Assembly (NCBI GenBank): GCA_965153355.1
Contig: OZ231126.1
Coordinates: 98,394,001 to 98,458,000, forward strand
Origin: Flaccisagitta enflata
Lineage: Eukaryota; Chaetognatha; Sagittoidea; Aphragmophora
Length of the DNA stretch: 64,000 nucleotides
Direction: 5' to 3'
Shown here: positions 22,535 through 51,711 of the stretch, one piece after another
How the letters are laid out: each line of letters starts with the position of its first letter
Numbering within the stretch: the stretch's first letter is position 1
Position numbers and translations under genes: made by a program
Notes under the pieces: model-generated
What the model was told of the DNA's origin: nothing
What the model saw: the letters and a program-made list of their open reading frames with translations, nothing else
Databases searched by the model: none

Positions 22535-24165
22535 TTCGGATCCTCGCTGGATTTGGATCCTCGCTGGATTTGGATCCTCGCTGGATTTGGATCCTTGCTG
22601 GATTTGGATCCTCGCTGGATTTGGTTCCTCGCTGGATTTGGTTCCTCGCTGGATTTGGTTCCTCGCTGGATTTGGTTCTTCGCTGGATTTGGTTCCTCGC
22701 TGGATTTGGTTCCTCGCTGGATTTGGTTCCTCGCTGGATTTGGTTCCTCGCTGGATTTGGTTCCTCGCTGGATTTGGTTCCTCGCTGGATTTGGTTCCTC
22801 GCTGGATTTGGTTCCTCGCTGGATTTGGTTCCTCGCTGGATTTGGTTCCTCGCTGGATTTGGTTCCTCGCTGGATTTGGGTCGTTGCTGGATTTGGGTCG
22901 CCGCTGGATTTGGGTCGCCGCTGGATTTGGGTCGCCGCTGGATTTGGGTCGCCGCTGGATTTGGGTCGTCGCTGGATTTGGGTCGTCGCTGGATTTGGGT
23001 CGTCGCTGGATTTGGGTCGTCGCTGGATTTGGGTCGTCGCTGGATTTGGGTCGTCGCTGGATTTGGGTCGTCGCTGGATTTGGGTCGTCGCTGGATTTGG
23101 GTCGTCGCTGGATTTGGGTCGTCGCTGGATTTGGGTCGTCGCTGGATTTGGGTCGTCGCTGGATTTGGGTCGTCGCTTGATTGGCGTCCTCGCTTGATTG
23201 GCGTCCTTTGATTGGCGCCCTCGCTTGATTGGCGCCCTCGCTTGATTGGCGCCCTCGCTTGATAGCGTCCTCGCTTGTTTAGCGTCCTCGCTTGATGAGG
23301 CCCTGCTGGATTGGCGTCCTCGCTGGATTGGCGTCCTCGCTGGATTGGCGTCCTCGCTGGATTGGCAACCCTTCTGGATTGGCGTCCTAGCTTGATTAAG
23401 CGTCCCTGCTGGATGGGCGTCCTCGCTGGATTGGCGTCCTCGCTGGATTGGCGTCCTCGCTGGATTGGCGTCCTCGCTGGATTGGTGGCCTCGCTGGATT
23501 GGCGTCCTTGCTGGATTGGTGGCCTTGCTGGATTGGCGTCCTTGCTGGATTGGCATCCCTACTGGATTGGCGTCCCTGCTGGATTGGTGTCCTTGCTGGA
23601 TTGGTGGCCTTGCTGGATTGGCATCATTGCTGGATTGGCATCCTCGCTGGATTGGCTCCCTCGCTGGTTGGGCTCCCTCGCTGGATTGATGGCCTCAATA
23701 GATTGGCGTCCTCGCTGGATTGGCGCCTTTGCTGGATTGGCGCCTTTGCTGGATTGGCGCCTTTGCTGGATTGGCGCCTTTGCTGGATTGGCGCCTTTGC
23801 TGGATTGGCGCCTTCGCTGGATTGGCGCCTTTGCTGGATTGGCTCCTTCGCTGGATTGGCGTCGTCACTGGATTGACGCCCTTATTGCATTGGTATCCTC
23901 GATGGACTGGCTCCCTCGCTGGATTGGATCATCCACCGGTTTAGAGCCCTTGCTGGATTTGAGTCCTCGCTGGGTTGGCACCCTCGCCGGATTGTTGTCC
24001 CCAATGGATTGTTGTCCTTGCTGGATTGGTGTCCTTGCTGGATTGGCGTCCCTACTGGATTGGCTTCCCTGCTGTATTCGCATCCTTGCTGGATTTGCGT
24101 CCTTGCTGGATTGGCGTCCTTGCTGGATTGGCGCCCTTGCTGGAATGGCGCCCTTGCTGGATTGG
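22535..24165. repeat. 17-bp minisatellite in sequential variant blocks, ~1.6 kb
   Basis: A 17-bp unit, GGATTTGGTTCCTCGCT, runs for about 95 copies in ordered blocks: GGATCC-type (about 22,540-22,620), GGTTCC-type (22,620-22,870), GGGTCGTC-type (22,870-23,180), TGATTGGCG-type (23,180-23,300), then GGATTGGCGTCC-type with increasing variation to 24,165. Because 17 is not a multiple of 3 and the unit lacks stops, all three frames on each strand are open for hundreds of codons; these are not genes. Confidence 0.97.
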
Positions 24166-24199
24166 CAACATATTTGTATTGACTCTGGAAATCTGGCCT

Positions 24200-25660
24200 C
24201 CTCAAGATGTAAATGTATGCCTTTGGTTTATTCACGTGTTACATGTAGCGTGGAAGGGGGCAGTATTGAAGCAGAATATGTTGGTGAATGTGTCAGTTGG
24301 CGAATGGTTGTGACCTTCCCCAGACTCCAGCAATTTTGCAAATGTATTCCTGGAGTTTATTCACATGTGTTACATGAAGCATGGGAAGTAACAATATTGA
24401 GGCAAAATGCGTTAGTGAGCGTTTAATTGATAGGTGGACCTTTAGTTGATTGCCATCACCTCCTCTTTTCATTCTTTGGCATTTGTTTGTTTAAATGTGA
24501 TCTATACATAGTGACGCATTATTTCAAGGATCGGAGATTTTCTGTGAAATGCCTGGAAATTATTCACATGTGTTACATGTCGCATGATGAAATGCCTAAG
24601 TTTATCCACATGTTTTACATGTCGCATGGGAGTATATTGAAGCAGAATGTGTTAAGTGTGCGCCTGTAATGGCCATTGATCACTTCCAAAACTCACACTC
24701 TCGATACAAACAGGCCTGTGTTAGAACATATGACAAGAACAATCACTTTATCTCTTACGGATTTCTTTATGGTTGACACGCGGATTTCTTTATGGTTGAC
24801 ACGCGCGGACACAAACGGATTTGAAATTCATGCCTTCACAAATTATAAAAATGCAATCTGTATATAGTGAGGCATCCTTTAAAGGATCTTAATTTCTTCA
24901 CATGTCTTACATGTCGCATGGTAAAATGCCTGAAATTTCTTCACATGTTACATGTCGCGTGGTAAAGAGCCTAAAATTTATTCACATGTGTTGCATGTCG
25001 CGTGGTAAAATGTTGAAGCAAGGTGTGTTAGTAAGCGTTTTAGTTGCAAAGAGACTGTTAGTTGTTTGGCAATGTCTCTTTCTTTCGTCCTTTAGCATAT
25101 ATTCGCGTGAATCTTAGCCTTATAGATGAGATATCGTTTTCACTTGTTGGTGTCTTCGTCGTTTTGTCGCCGTTTTCATCGCCCGTCTCCTTCGTCTCAG
25201 CTTCCTGCGATAGTATTGTCATTTCCTTGAGTTGAGTAAGTGCCAATGCCTTTATTTTCTCGAGTTTTGAAATTCATGTCTTCACAAATCACGGTTATGC
25301 GTTATGTATATAGTGACGATTCATTTAGGGAATCGAAGTTTTTTGTAAAATGCCCTTAATTTCTTCACATGTGTTACATGTCGCGTGGTGCAATCCCTAA
25401 AATCTCTCCACATGTGCTACATGTCGCGTGGTTAAGTGCTTAATGTTTATTCATATGTTTTACATGCCGCGGGGTACAACCCCAAGAATTTCTTCACATG
25501 TGCTACATGTCGCGTGATAAAATTGCCTAAAATTGCCTAAAATTGCCTGAAATTTATTCACATGTTTCACATGTCGCGCTAAGAAATTGCCTAAAATTGT
25601 CTGAGATTGCCTAGAATTTCTTCACATGTTTTACATGTTGCGTGGTAAAATATTGAAACA
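24200..25660. repeat. Dispersed ACATGT-rich repeats
   Basis: A 25-base element (TTCACATGTGTTACATGTCG followed by CGTGG) and variants recur more than a dozen times at irregular spacing of about 40-110 bp, usually followed by TAAAATGCCTAAAATT. Each copy holds one or two ACATGT palindromes. A perfect 23-bp direct duplication containing CTTTATGGTTGACACG is also present at about 24,760-24,806. The function is unknown. Confidence 0.75.
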
Positions 25661-25862
25661 ATGTGTTAGTAAGCATATATTCGCCTTATAGGTCAGAAAT
25701 CGATTTCGCCTTGTCGCTTTGTCGCGGTTCTCGTCGCCCGTTTCCTTCGTCCTAGCTTCCTGCGATGGCATTGTCATTACTTTGTTTCAGATCTGGGTAA
25801 GTATTGGGTGGTATCTTCAAGCTGGCCTCTCAGACTGGAATCTGAGTGGGCTGTGGGACGTT

Positions 25863-25994
25863 GCGTCGGGATCTCCGCGCATTCCTCATACAGGCAAGTC
25901 TGAAGAGGAAACAACATTGTTGAACTATAGCGCACGCAATATTCAACTATTTCGATTGCTTCTTCAGACTTCCGGTGAGCGTTCGTTCACCATC
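25863..25994. repeat. 132-bp composite repeat with two nested stem-loops
   Basis: The first 87 bases (25,863-25,949) are identical to 26,196-26,282, and the last 50 (25,945-25,994) are identical to 18,881-18,930. It contains AAGTCTGAAGA and, about 50 bases on, TCTTCAGACTT, a perfect 11-bp stem. An inner TTGTTGAA/TTCAACTA stem and a following GGTGA/TCACC hairpin are also present. Confidence 0.9.
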
Positions 25995-26195
25995 ATGCAG
26001 GAAGCTACAGCTTGAGTAGACGAAGGATATGGATGGAGCAGCCGGGGCCCGCGGGCCCTGATAATCTTCTCTTGCTTCTATCTTAGGTTCGCGTCATACA
26101 AGAACAAGCAAGAGACTAATTTTCACCCCCCCTCCCTTCCCTTCTCCCTCCCCTGTTTTCGTCGTTTCCTTTCATATCGACGATCTCCGGGGTCG

Positions 26196-26282
26196 GCGTC
26201 GGGATCTCCGCGCATTCCTCATACAGGCAAGTCTGAAGAGGAAACAACATTGTTGAACTATAGCGCACGCAATATTCAACTA
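26196..26282. repeat. 87-bp exact direct repeat, right copy
   Basis: Identical to 25,863-25,949, 333 bp upstream. The copy stops at TTCAACTA, where the upstream copy continues into the second half of the composite hairpin. Confidence 0.95.
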
Positions 26283-26775
26283 ATCTGCTTGAATTTGTTC
26301 CTGAAAGATACCTTGGCATATGCACATAACTCTGTTGATCTCATTGACCAAAATTTTGAACTTCTTAGGGGCCCCTAGGGGCCCGAAAAAGCTCTTAATG
26401 CTTAATGAGGATTTTTCTTTTCGAAAAAAAGTGGGGTTCATTTGATAGGAAATTGCTTGATTCGCCTAGATCCAAAATCTTGTAATTTCACTTTTATTAA
26501 AAAAAAATTTAAAATTTTTGTGTCGGCCATATTACAAAAAAAAGTTTAAAAATTCTCCTAGAATTTTTTTAGTTTGATATGGTTCAAACAAATGCTCATA
26601 ACTTCTAAAGTATTTAAGCCAGAACCTTGAAATTTGAAACGTGCATTATTGAAAGCGCTGAACAGGTCCATGCAAAAGATTGAGCTACTGACTGACCTAG
26701 GAAAATTTTCGAGTCTACCTATGGTGATCTTACCTGTCGTTTAATCTTCAGCTCGGCGTCGCGTTTCTGTTGCGA
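26283..26775. other. 3' end of the dynein intron before the (TC)n tract
   Basis: AT-rich intron with no gene recognised. It leads directly into the microsatellite that precedes the second coding exon. Confidence 0.5.
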
Positions 26776-26777
26776 TG

Positions 26778-26779
26778 AT

Positions 26780-26847
<68 letters not shown>
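26778..26847. repeat. (TC)n microsatellite forming the splice-acceptor pyrimidine tract
   Basis: About 35 uninterrupted TC/CT dinucleotides run up to TTTTATTGTAG, whose AG (26,856-26,857) is the acceptor of the second dynein intermediate chain exon. The microsatellite itself supplies the polypyrimidine tract. Confidence 0.95.
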
Positions 26848-26851
<4 letters not shown>

Positions 26852-26857
26852 TTGTAG

Positions 26858-28346
26858 GTCGAGACAAACATCGGCCGCTGAAGGCGAGGGCAAAAAGGAG
26901 AAGCAGCCGGTACAGCAACTACAACAACAGCCGCAAGTTCCTAAAAAGCCCGTTGAGTTGACAGAGGATGAAAAGCGAAATATCGAAGCCTCGGACGAGT
27001 ACCTGCAATTCCTGGCGCGTTCGGTGCGCGTCATCGAGCGTGCCTTGGCCGAAGAAGTCGACATCTTCACGGATTACGTCGGCGAAGAAGCGGAAGAAGC
27101 TCTCGACAGCAGCGAAAAGCTCAAGATGCGTCGGAGCTTCTTCGACGAGCGTTGGTCCAAACACCGCGTGAATCTGTCGTTGGATTGGTCGCCGCAATTC
27201 CCCGAGTTGCTGCTGGCGTCGTACGGATCGAATGAAGAAGCGCCGCACGAACCCGACGGCGTCGTTTTAGTCTGGAATTCCAAATTCAAGACGGAAACGC
27301 CCGAATTTGTGTTCCATTGTCAAAGCGCCGTCACTTCGGCGTGTTTCGCCAAATTCAATCCTCATTTAGTCGTCGGTGGCACTTATTCGGGCCAAATTGT
27401 GCTGTGGGACAACCGGAGTTCCAAACGAACGCCGGTGCAACGCACGCCGCTTTCCGCCGTCGCGCACACGCATCCCGTGTATTGCGTTAACGTCGTCGGT
27501 ACCCAGAATGCCCACAACCTCATTTCTTTATCCAACGACGGCAAAATGTGCAGTTGGTCCCTGGACATGTTGTCGCAGCCTCAAGACACGCTGGATTTGT
27601 CGCAGGCCAAAGCTTCCAAACCCGTCGCCGTCACGTCCATGGATTTCCCGACGGGGGACGTCAACAACTTCATTATCGGCTCGGAAGAAGGCTCCATCTA
27701 CACGGCATCTCGTCACGGCAGTAAAGCCGGCATCAACGGCGTATTCGACGGTCATCAGGGCCCCGTTACGGGCATCGATTGTCACCACGTCCAAGGCCCC
27801 ATCGACTTCAGCCATTTATTCCTCACGGCCTCCTGCGACTGGACCATCAAGTTGTGGAGTTCCAAATCGGAGCAAGCCGGCGTCGCCAATCGCTCTTTCC
27901 TCCATTCCTTCGAGGATTTCGCCGATTATGTGCTGGACGTGGCGTGGAGTCCGATTCATCCAGCCATGTTCGCCTGCGTCGACATCACCGGCAGATTGGA
28001 CTTGTGGAATCTAAACAACGATACCGAAGTGCCGACGGCGTCGATTCGACCCGCGCATAACGTGGCCTTGAATAAACTCCGCTGGTCGTCTTCCGGTCAT
28101 CAACTGGCCGTCGGCGACGACGTCGGTCACGTCTGGCTCTACGACGTCGGCGAAGGCATCGCCGCTCCCAGATCCGACGAGTTTACTAGATTCGCCCACA
28201 CGTTGCAAGACATTCGTAGCGAGGCCGCCGGCAGAGAAACCGATGGACTTGGAGGAGTGTCTTTGGGCGCTGGTAGCGGGCCCGCCCTCGCCGGAGGCGC
28301 CATTTCCGGCGTCGGTGTTCAACCTGTGTCAGCGCTCGTTTCCTGA
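26858..28346 (+). CDS. DYNC1I: Cytoplasmic dynein 1 intermediate chain, coding exon 2 (WD-repeat domain)
   Basis: Encodes residues 202-697 and the stop (28,344-28,346), joining exon 1 in frame across a 10.4-kb intron ([14 protein letters not shown]). Residues ~256-270 carry [17 protein letters not shown], the conserved helix before the beta-propeller. From ~305 on come the WD repeats: [128 protein letters not shown]. All are near-identical to animal DYNC1I proteins. The intermediate chain scaffolds the dynein-1 tail, linking heavy chains, light chains and dynactin for minus-end-directed microtubule transport. A Gly/Ala-rich tail of ~40 residues ([18 protein letters not shown]) is longer than usual. 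Having the entire WD region in a single exon is intron-poor for an animal gene. The frame is fully intact. Confidence 0.97.
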
Positions 28347-29608
28347 TTGACAGGGAAAGATTATTTGTGTACATTTCAACTCGCTCCCACACGCTTCGGT
28401 GATAGATGTGTATGCCATGCCCGCGTTAGTTGTGTATCACGACGGTAGGCTTCTTTGTATTGTATACGCTGTCTAGAGGGTGATACTCACGATATTGATG
28501 ATATTTTTCGATCAAAATCGAGACTTTGACGCGACGCCAAAGCTGCTACTTCCCACGGTGCGCGATATTTTTGTAAAAACAACCTGATTACTGTATCATG
28601 CTTGGAGTCTATGGTATGCAAACGCGCGTGATAGTAGGTAGTGTTTGAGAATTGATTCTATTTTTGAAATTTAGCTACAGTTGAACCCCGTTAAAACGGA
28701 TGTGTATGTGTTACATGTGAATATCCGTTATAACAGGATGAAACTATGTTTCTGACGATTGCAACTTGCGGTGATGAAATCAGGCACGATCTATTTTTAG
28801 GCACGATCTATTTTTACGCTGGCCCTCGCTTTTTAATGAATCTCGAGTCATAATGAACATTGAAACATCCGTTGCTAGATTTTTTTGACAAACGCATGCC
28901 TTGCTTGTGTTTCAAATTCATAGAAATGCTCGATTTTAGGTGCAAATTCCCCATTTTTTCCTCTACAATTGCGCGGATCGACGTCAGTTCAATTTGATAA
29001 ATGTATATCGGTATATATGTACAACGCCAGAAATTCATCTACCGCATTTTGTTGATGCTAGTCTTTGTCTCGGGCGGGGAGGTCTACACATATGACTATA
29101 TAGTATATATTATCCGTTTTCCTGTCGATGAAGTAATGACTACGTTTCTCTATGGGGGGAAAATTCTGCTTTTTCTTTAGCAGCGGCCATTGATTACATG
29201 TATACATGAAATGATTTCGATGGCGTATATATTATCACATTCTTAATTTCGGCACTGGGGAGTTTTTACTGAAACAAACAAACAAACAAAACATATACCC
29301 ATTAACATTTCATTTTTAAATTCACAGATGTACTTACATGAACAGTATATACTAAGCACTTTGCTACTTAGCTCGATTATCACAAGCATTCCACGATGAA
29401 TGAAAACAACATGCCTCCATCACCATCAACGCCTTAACTTCGAATCGACACGTCAATATTTTTGGCACGTCAAATCGTTTCGAAAATTTCGTGTCTTTTG
29501 AGAAAGAAAACCATTCCCATGTAACTATTTTTCATGCGCGGGAATACGTAGTAGAAAATCAAAAGACGGATATACACGACGTGGCCGTGGGGTACCGCGT
29601 CAGTCATC
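28347..29608. other. Intergenic region between dynein intermediate chain and NDEL1
   Basis: This 1.26-kb gap holds the dynein 3' untranslated region and the NDEL1 promoter. A short CAAA-type microsatellite (about 29,273-29,290) is the only repeat seen. No other gene and no obvious polyadenylation signal could be assigned. Confidence 0.5.
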
Positions 29609-30817
29609 ATGGATTCGCCCCCTACGTTCGCCTCCCCGGAGGAGGAGGCAGCCTACTGGAAGTCCCAAGCCACCGATTATCGTCTGCGTTACGAAGAAAC
29701 CGCCTTAGAACTGGAGGAATTCCAAATTTCCAGCCGCGAGTTGGAAGCGGAATTGGAAGCTCAGTTGGAACAGGCCGAGGCCAAAGTGCGCGAGTTGACG
29801 TCGGCCAACCAACGGCTGCAGATGGACGGCGAGGCGCTGATGGACCGCAATCGAGAAATTCAGACGGAATCGCATCGACAAATCAACGCATTGGCCGACG
29901 ATTTGGGCTCCATCTCGAAAACGAAAGAGGAACTGGTGACTTACGTGCGAGAGTTGGAAATGTCCAACGACGCGCTGGAAAATTCGAAACGACAAACTAT
30001 CTCCACGCTGGAGGACTTTGAGCAGCGACTCAATCAGGCGTTGGAACGCAACGCGTATTTGGAAAACGAACTCGAGGAAAAGGATCAACTGCACGCGACC
30101 ATTCAAAGGCTCAAGGACGAAGCGCGCGATTTGAGATTGGAAATTTCGTTGAAAAAGACTCGGTCGCCGAGCAGCGTGTCTTTGCCTTTACGGGAAACTA
30201 CGACGACGTCGACGTCAAACGGCGGCAGCTTCGCTTCCTCCGAAGACAACGACGGCGTCGCGGCGAAAGAACGATCCTCGTCCTACAATAACTCTCACGT
30301 GATACCCATTCCCAACGGCAATAGGAACCTCGAACAATCAACGTCGAATCGTCACACACCCTCGCCCTCCTCGAAACATAACTCTCCATCCCTTACATCA
30401 TCGATGTTGACGCAACCAGGTTTCCCAACCACCGCCACCACCACCACGAATCTAGGCGTCATCAACGCCGTCCAGAACTACAACAACAATCAGATCACCC
30501 ACCACGGCGCCTCGGAAGCTTTGACGCCTACGGCGCGGATTACGGCGTTGAACATTGTCGGCGACTTACTGCGCAAAGTCGGATCGCTCGAGTCGAAACT
30601 AGCATCTTGTCGGACCACTTCAATGAGTGTCGGATCGCCGCTTGGATCGCCGATGATGGAAGGCGGTGGCCTGACCAAGCAAAGGGCCACCACGATAGGC
30701 GCAAGTGAAGGAGGAGGAGGAGGAGGAGATTTTTCTCCTTCCTCCTTTCCGGCTTCGCGGCCGAGAGCCAACGCCGTAAGCGCGCCAACATTCGTCAATT
30801 GCGAGAATTACGTTTGA
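29609..30817 (+). CDS. NDEL1: NudE/NDEL1 dynein-LIS1 adaptor, single exon
   Basis: A complete 402-residue intronless frame. Residues ~8-170 form a long coiled coil with family hallmarks: EEAAYWKSQATDYRLRYEE, ELEEFQISSRELEAELEAQL, ALMDRNREIQTESHRQINAL and ELEMSNDALENSKRQTISTL. In NDE1/NDEL1 this coil dimerises and binds LIS1 and the dynein intermediate chain. Residues ~185-300 are Ser/Thr/Pro/Asn-rich and probably disordered. Residues ~310-332, ALNIVGDLLRKVGSLESKL, are the conserved C-terminal helix of NDE1/NDEL1. The start ATG is supported by MDSPPTFASPEEEAAYWK matching family N-termini; a longer overlapping frame from 29,491 in another phase is a shadow. It acts in spindle orientation, nuclear migration and cargo transport with LIS1 and dynein. 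Whether it is the ortholog of NDE1, NDEL1 or their single invertebrate ancestor cannot be told. Absence of introns could mean retroposition, but no poly-A remnant is evident. Confidence 0.95.
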   Translation: MDSPPTFASPEEEAAYWKSQATDYRLRYEETALELEEFQISSRELEAELEAQLEQAEAKVRELTSANQRLQMDGEALMDRNREIQTESHRQINALADDLGSISKTKEELVTYVRELEMSNDALENSKRQTISTLEDFEQRLNQALERNAYLENELEEKDQLHATIQRLKDEARDLRLEISLKKTRSPSSVSLPLRETTTTSTSNGGSFASSEDNDGVAAKERSSSYNNSHVIPIPNGNRNLEQSTSNRHTPSPSSKHNSPSLTSSMLTQPGFPTTATTTTNLGVINAVQNYNNNQITHHGASEALTPTARITALNIVGDLLRKVGSLESKLASCRTTSMSVGSPLGSPMMEGGGLTKQRATTIGASEGGGGGGDFSPSSFPASRPRANAVSAPTFVNCENYV

Positions 30818-33010
30818 TATAGGGTAATATCATGTTGCTAGTATTTCTGTGATTGATTTACATTCCTTAAACCTACGGTTTTCAGATGCGTCCTCGCATC
30901 TCTATAATTTTTGACTCGGGGAATCTTGAACTCAACTTAAGGATTCTCTTCTCTTGAAATGGGCCGTAGCCTCTTCTGGTTCATGGAGGGAGGAAAACAC
31001 TTTGAGATATAACCATCAATCTGCTCTGTTCTGACAACAGCACTGTTGCTGCAAGGAGATAGCTTCTAGAAAGGCCACGGTAAAAGCCCGTACAAAGCGT
31101 TACAACTTCATTCTCATCATATTCAATCTAGAAACGAAAGGAGAGAATGATTAACAATTCCTATCCAGCATTTGAATCCAAAACTGATGTTGACAACACA
31201 ACAGTTTACACAACTCTACAGTCTACTGACAAAGCTGCAGCTGAGACGAAGAGAAAGTATCACTGGATGTTTGTTACTAAAGACTGCTTCAGAATTGTAA
31301 GGTTAATTACTTTACAGAACAGCATCTATTGCACTGCTAAAAAAAGGGTTTCTAAATAGTTAAATGTTTAATGAGTCCATTTGACTAAAATGACTGAAGA
31401 AAATGGAACTTGGCAAACTATATATGCTTGTGAATTGGACTCTGAATCACAGTGAATGGCTACTGAATAAAACAGGCCAGAAAACTATCGTTCATCAGTT
31501 AAACACGTGAAATAGTATGCATTATTTACAGCGTGGCGGACACAAAACGATACTATGCGTGTATACGTATTGGCATTCATTTTATCATACTAATGTCCAA
31601 AATATGGATGCATTAAAACGTCTATCACAAGACCATGTAAAGCGAGACCATGTAAAGCGAGACCATGTAAAGCGAGACCATGTAAAGCGAGACCATGTAA
31701 AGCGAGACCATGTAAAGCGAGACCGTTTGAAGTGAAAACATATTAAGTAAGACCGTATAAAGTAAGAGCATGTAAACCAGGACCGGACGCATATTTGGCA
31801 GATTGGGCCTTGTTAACCATTCTTTTTCTTGTTCAGCTTCACGTTCCTCTTCACCACCTGCCTCTTACATTTCCTCCTCCAGTGAACTTATCTTTTCTCT
31901 TCTCCCTCCCCCTGTCATTCCTGTACCAATCCCTGTCGCCATTCCTTCTTTCCTTCCGCCACGAGCTTGTTGCACTTGAGTTACTTTCATGATTACGCGG
32001 TTTTCCGACTTAAAATGGTCAGCATTGCAGTTGCTGAACGTAGGCCAATTTCCGTCAATCCTTTCCCGTGCTTCAATCTCGGATTTCTTAAGAGGCGGAG
32101 ACATTCTGGTACATCCATTCAATCCCATGAATAACAGATTTTCATGTTATTTTTCAATTTCATAACTGGGCAGAAGTTTAGTTTGCTACACGTAACAATT
32201 GATACTTGGTGCAGCTTTAATCCATGAAAGACCATGATCGTTTCCAGAATCAGGAATTTTCTGTTTTAATCTGGCATTATGATTTGATGTAAGTCTTAAC
32301 ACGAAGTTATCTTTATTGACAAACCATGAGTCGCTGCTTGGCTGGTATTCCCAAGGTGAAAAAATGCTTTGTTGGACAACTACAAGTACACTGTATCTGA
32401 TCAAATCATTATTTTCCTGCACTAAGTTTACAAATTCGCCTTTGTACTTCTTTCAAGGTTTTATTCCTTATATCAGGATAGTGAATAAAGTCACATGCGT
32501 GACTGAACGTGCATATCTACGCTATCAAAATCGCTAAATGCTAATTTATTTCCTTTTAAACTGATCTTCATGTATATGTATCAATTATACACGATCTGTA
32601 TTTTAGCGTTTTCCTTTTTAAGATGATACAACACTCGTCGAGATCTTTGTGTACTTGAACATTGTCACTTATATGTATTTCATGTTTAAAGTGTCAACGT
32701 ATCATTGTATGAAAAGAGAGATTCTAACATTGTATTTACATGGGACGGATCATTGCATGCCTTTCGTTCGTCAATTTATAACTCACAACGAGCCCTTTAT
32801 TTTAAGAGAGAAAAAAAAATCTTGTTCGTTTCAGATCGTCGATGTCTTGACATAACGAGCTGCCATACGTGGCATGGACAATTCCTTACACATCCATTAA
32901 AACTACACGAACATTGGCAATAACGTTTAAAAAAAAAACAGCTTCTCTAATTATTGAAATCTTACATATATTGATTCGCGGATCGAGTCGTATTGACCGG
33001 AAACAAAAAG
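30818..33010. other. Intergenic region with a 15-bp tandem repeat
   Basis: NDEL1 3' flank; a possible polyadenylation signal, GAATAAAA, lies near 31,465. At 31,630-31,725 there are six near-perfect copies of a 15-bp unit, GACCATGTAAAGCGA, followed by three decayed ones. Short open frames at 31,147-31,359 and 31,795-31,992 match nothing I recognise and are not called. Confidence 0.5.
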
Positions 33011-51402
<18,392 letters not shown>

Positions 51403-51711
51403 AAGTGTTTACGTTAAAGTCTTCAAGAAAGAAGTATATTTATAAATTTTCAAAAACATATCAGTAAAAAAGCGATGTCAATATTTCTAAGTATAACATG
51501 TTTTTTCATTTCACATTATGTCGTACTGCGGTAGACATTCACGGTTCCGGATTAAAACGCTTCTTCTCATCTCTTCATTTGCGAGAACGGCTTTGCCTAT
51601 TCACAACGTAAAATCAAACTATTTCACCTTAGTAACACATCGTACATGCAATGTCACATTATTCCAATTCATTCTGTCGCGGCTTTGGCTAATTACGCTT
51701 AAACCATGATT

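Noticed and set aside
22243-24426. Frames up to 437 residues across the 17-bp array
   Set aside because: The period is not a multiple of 3 and the unit lacks stops, so equally long frames exist in every phase and on both strands.
31147-31359. 70-residue open frame downstream of NDEL1
   Set aside because: Short, no similarity recognised, no splice or regulatory support.
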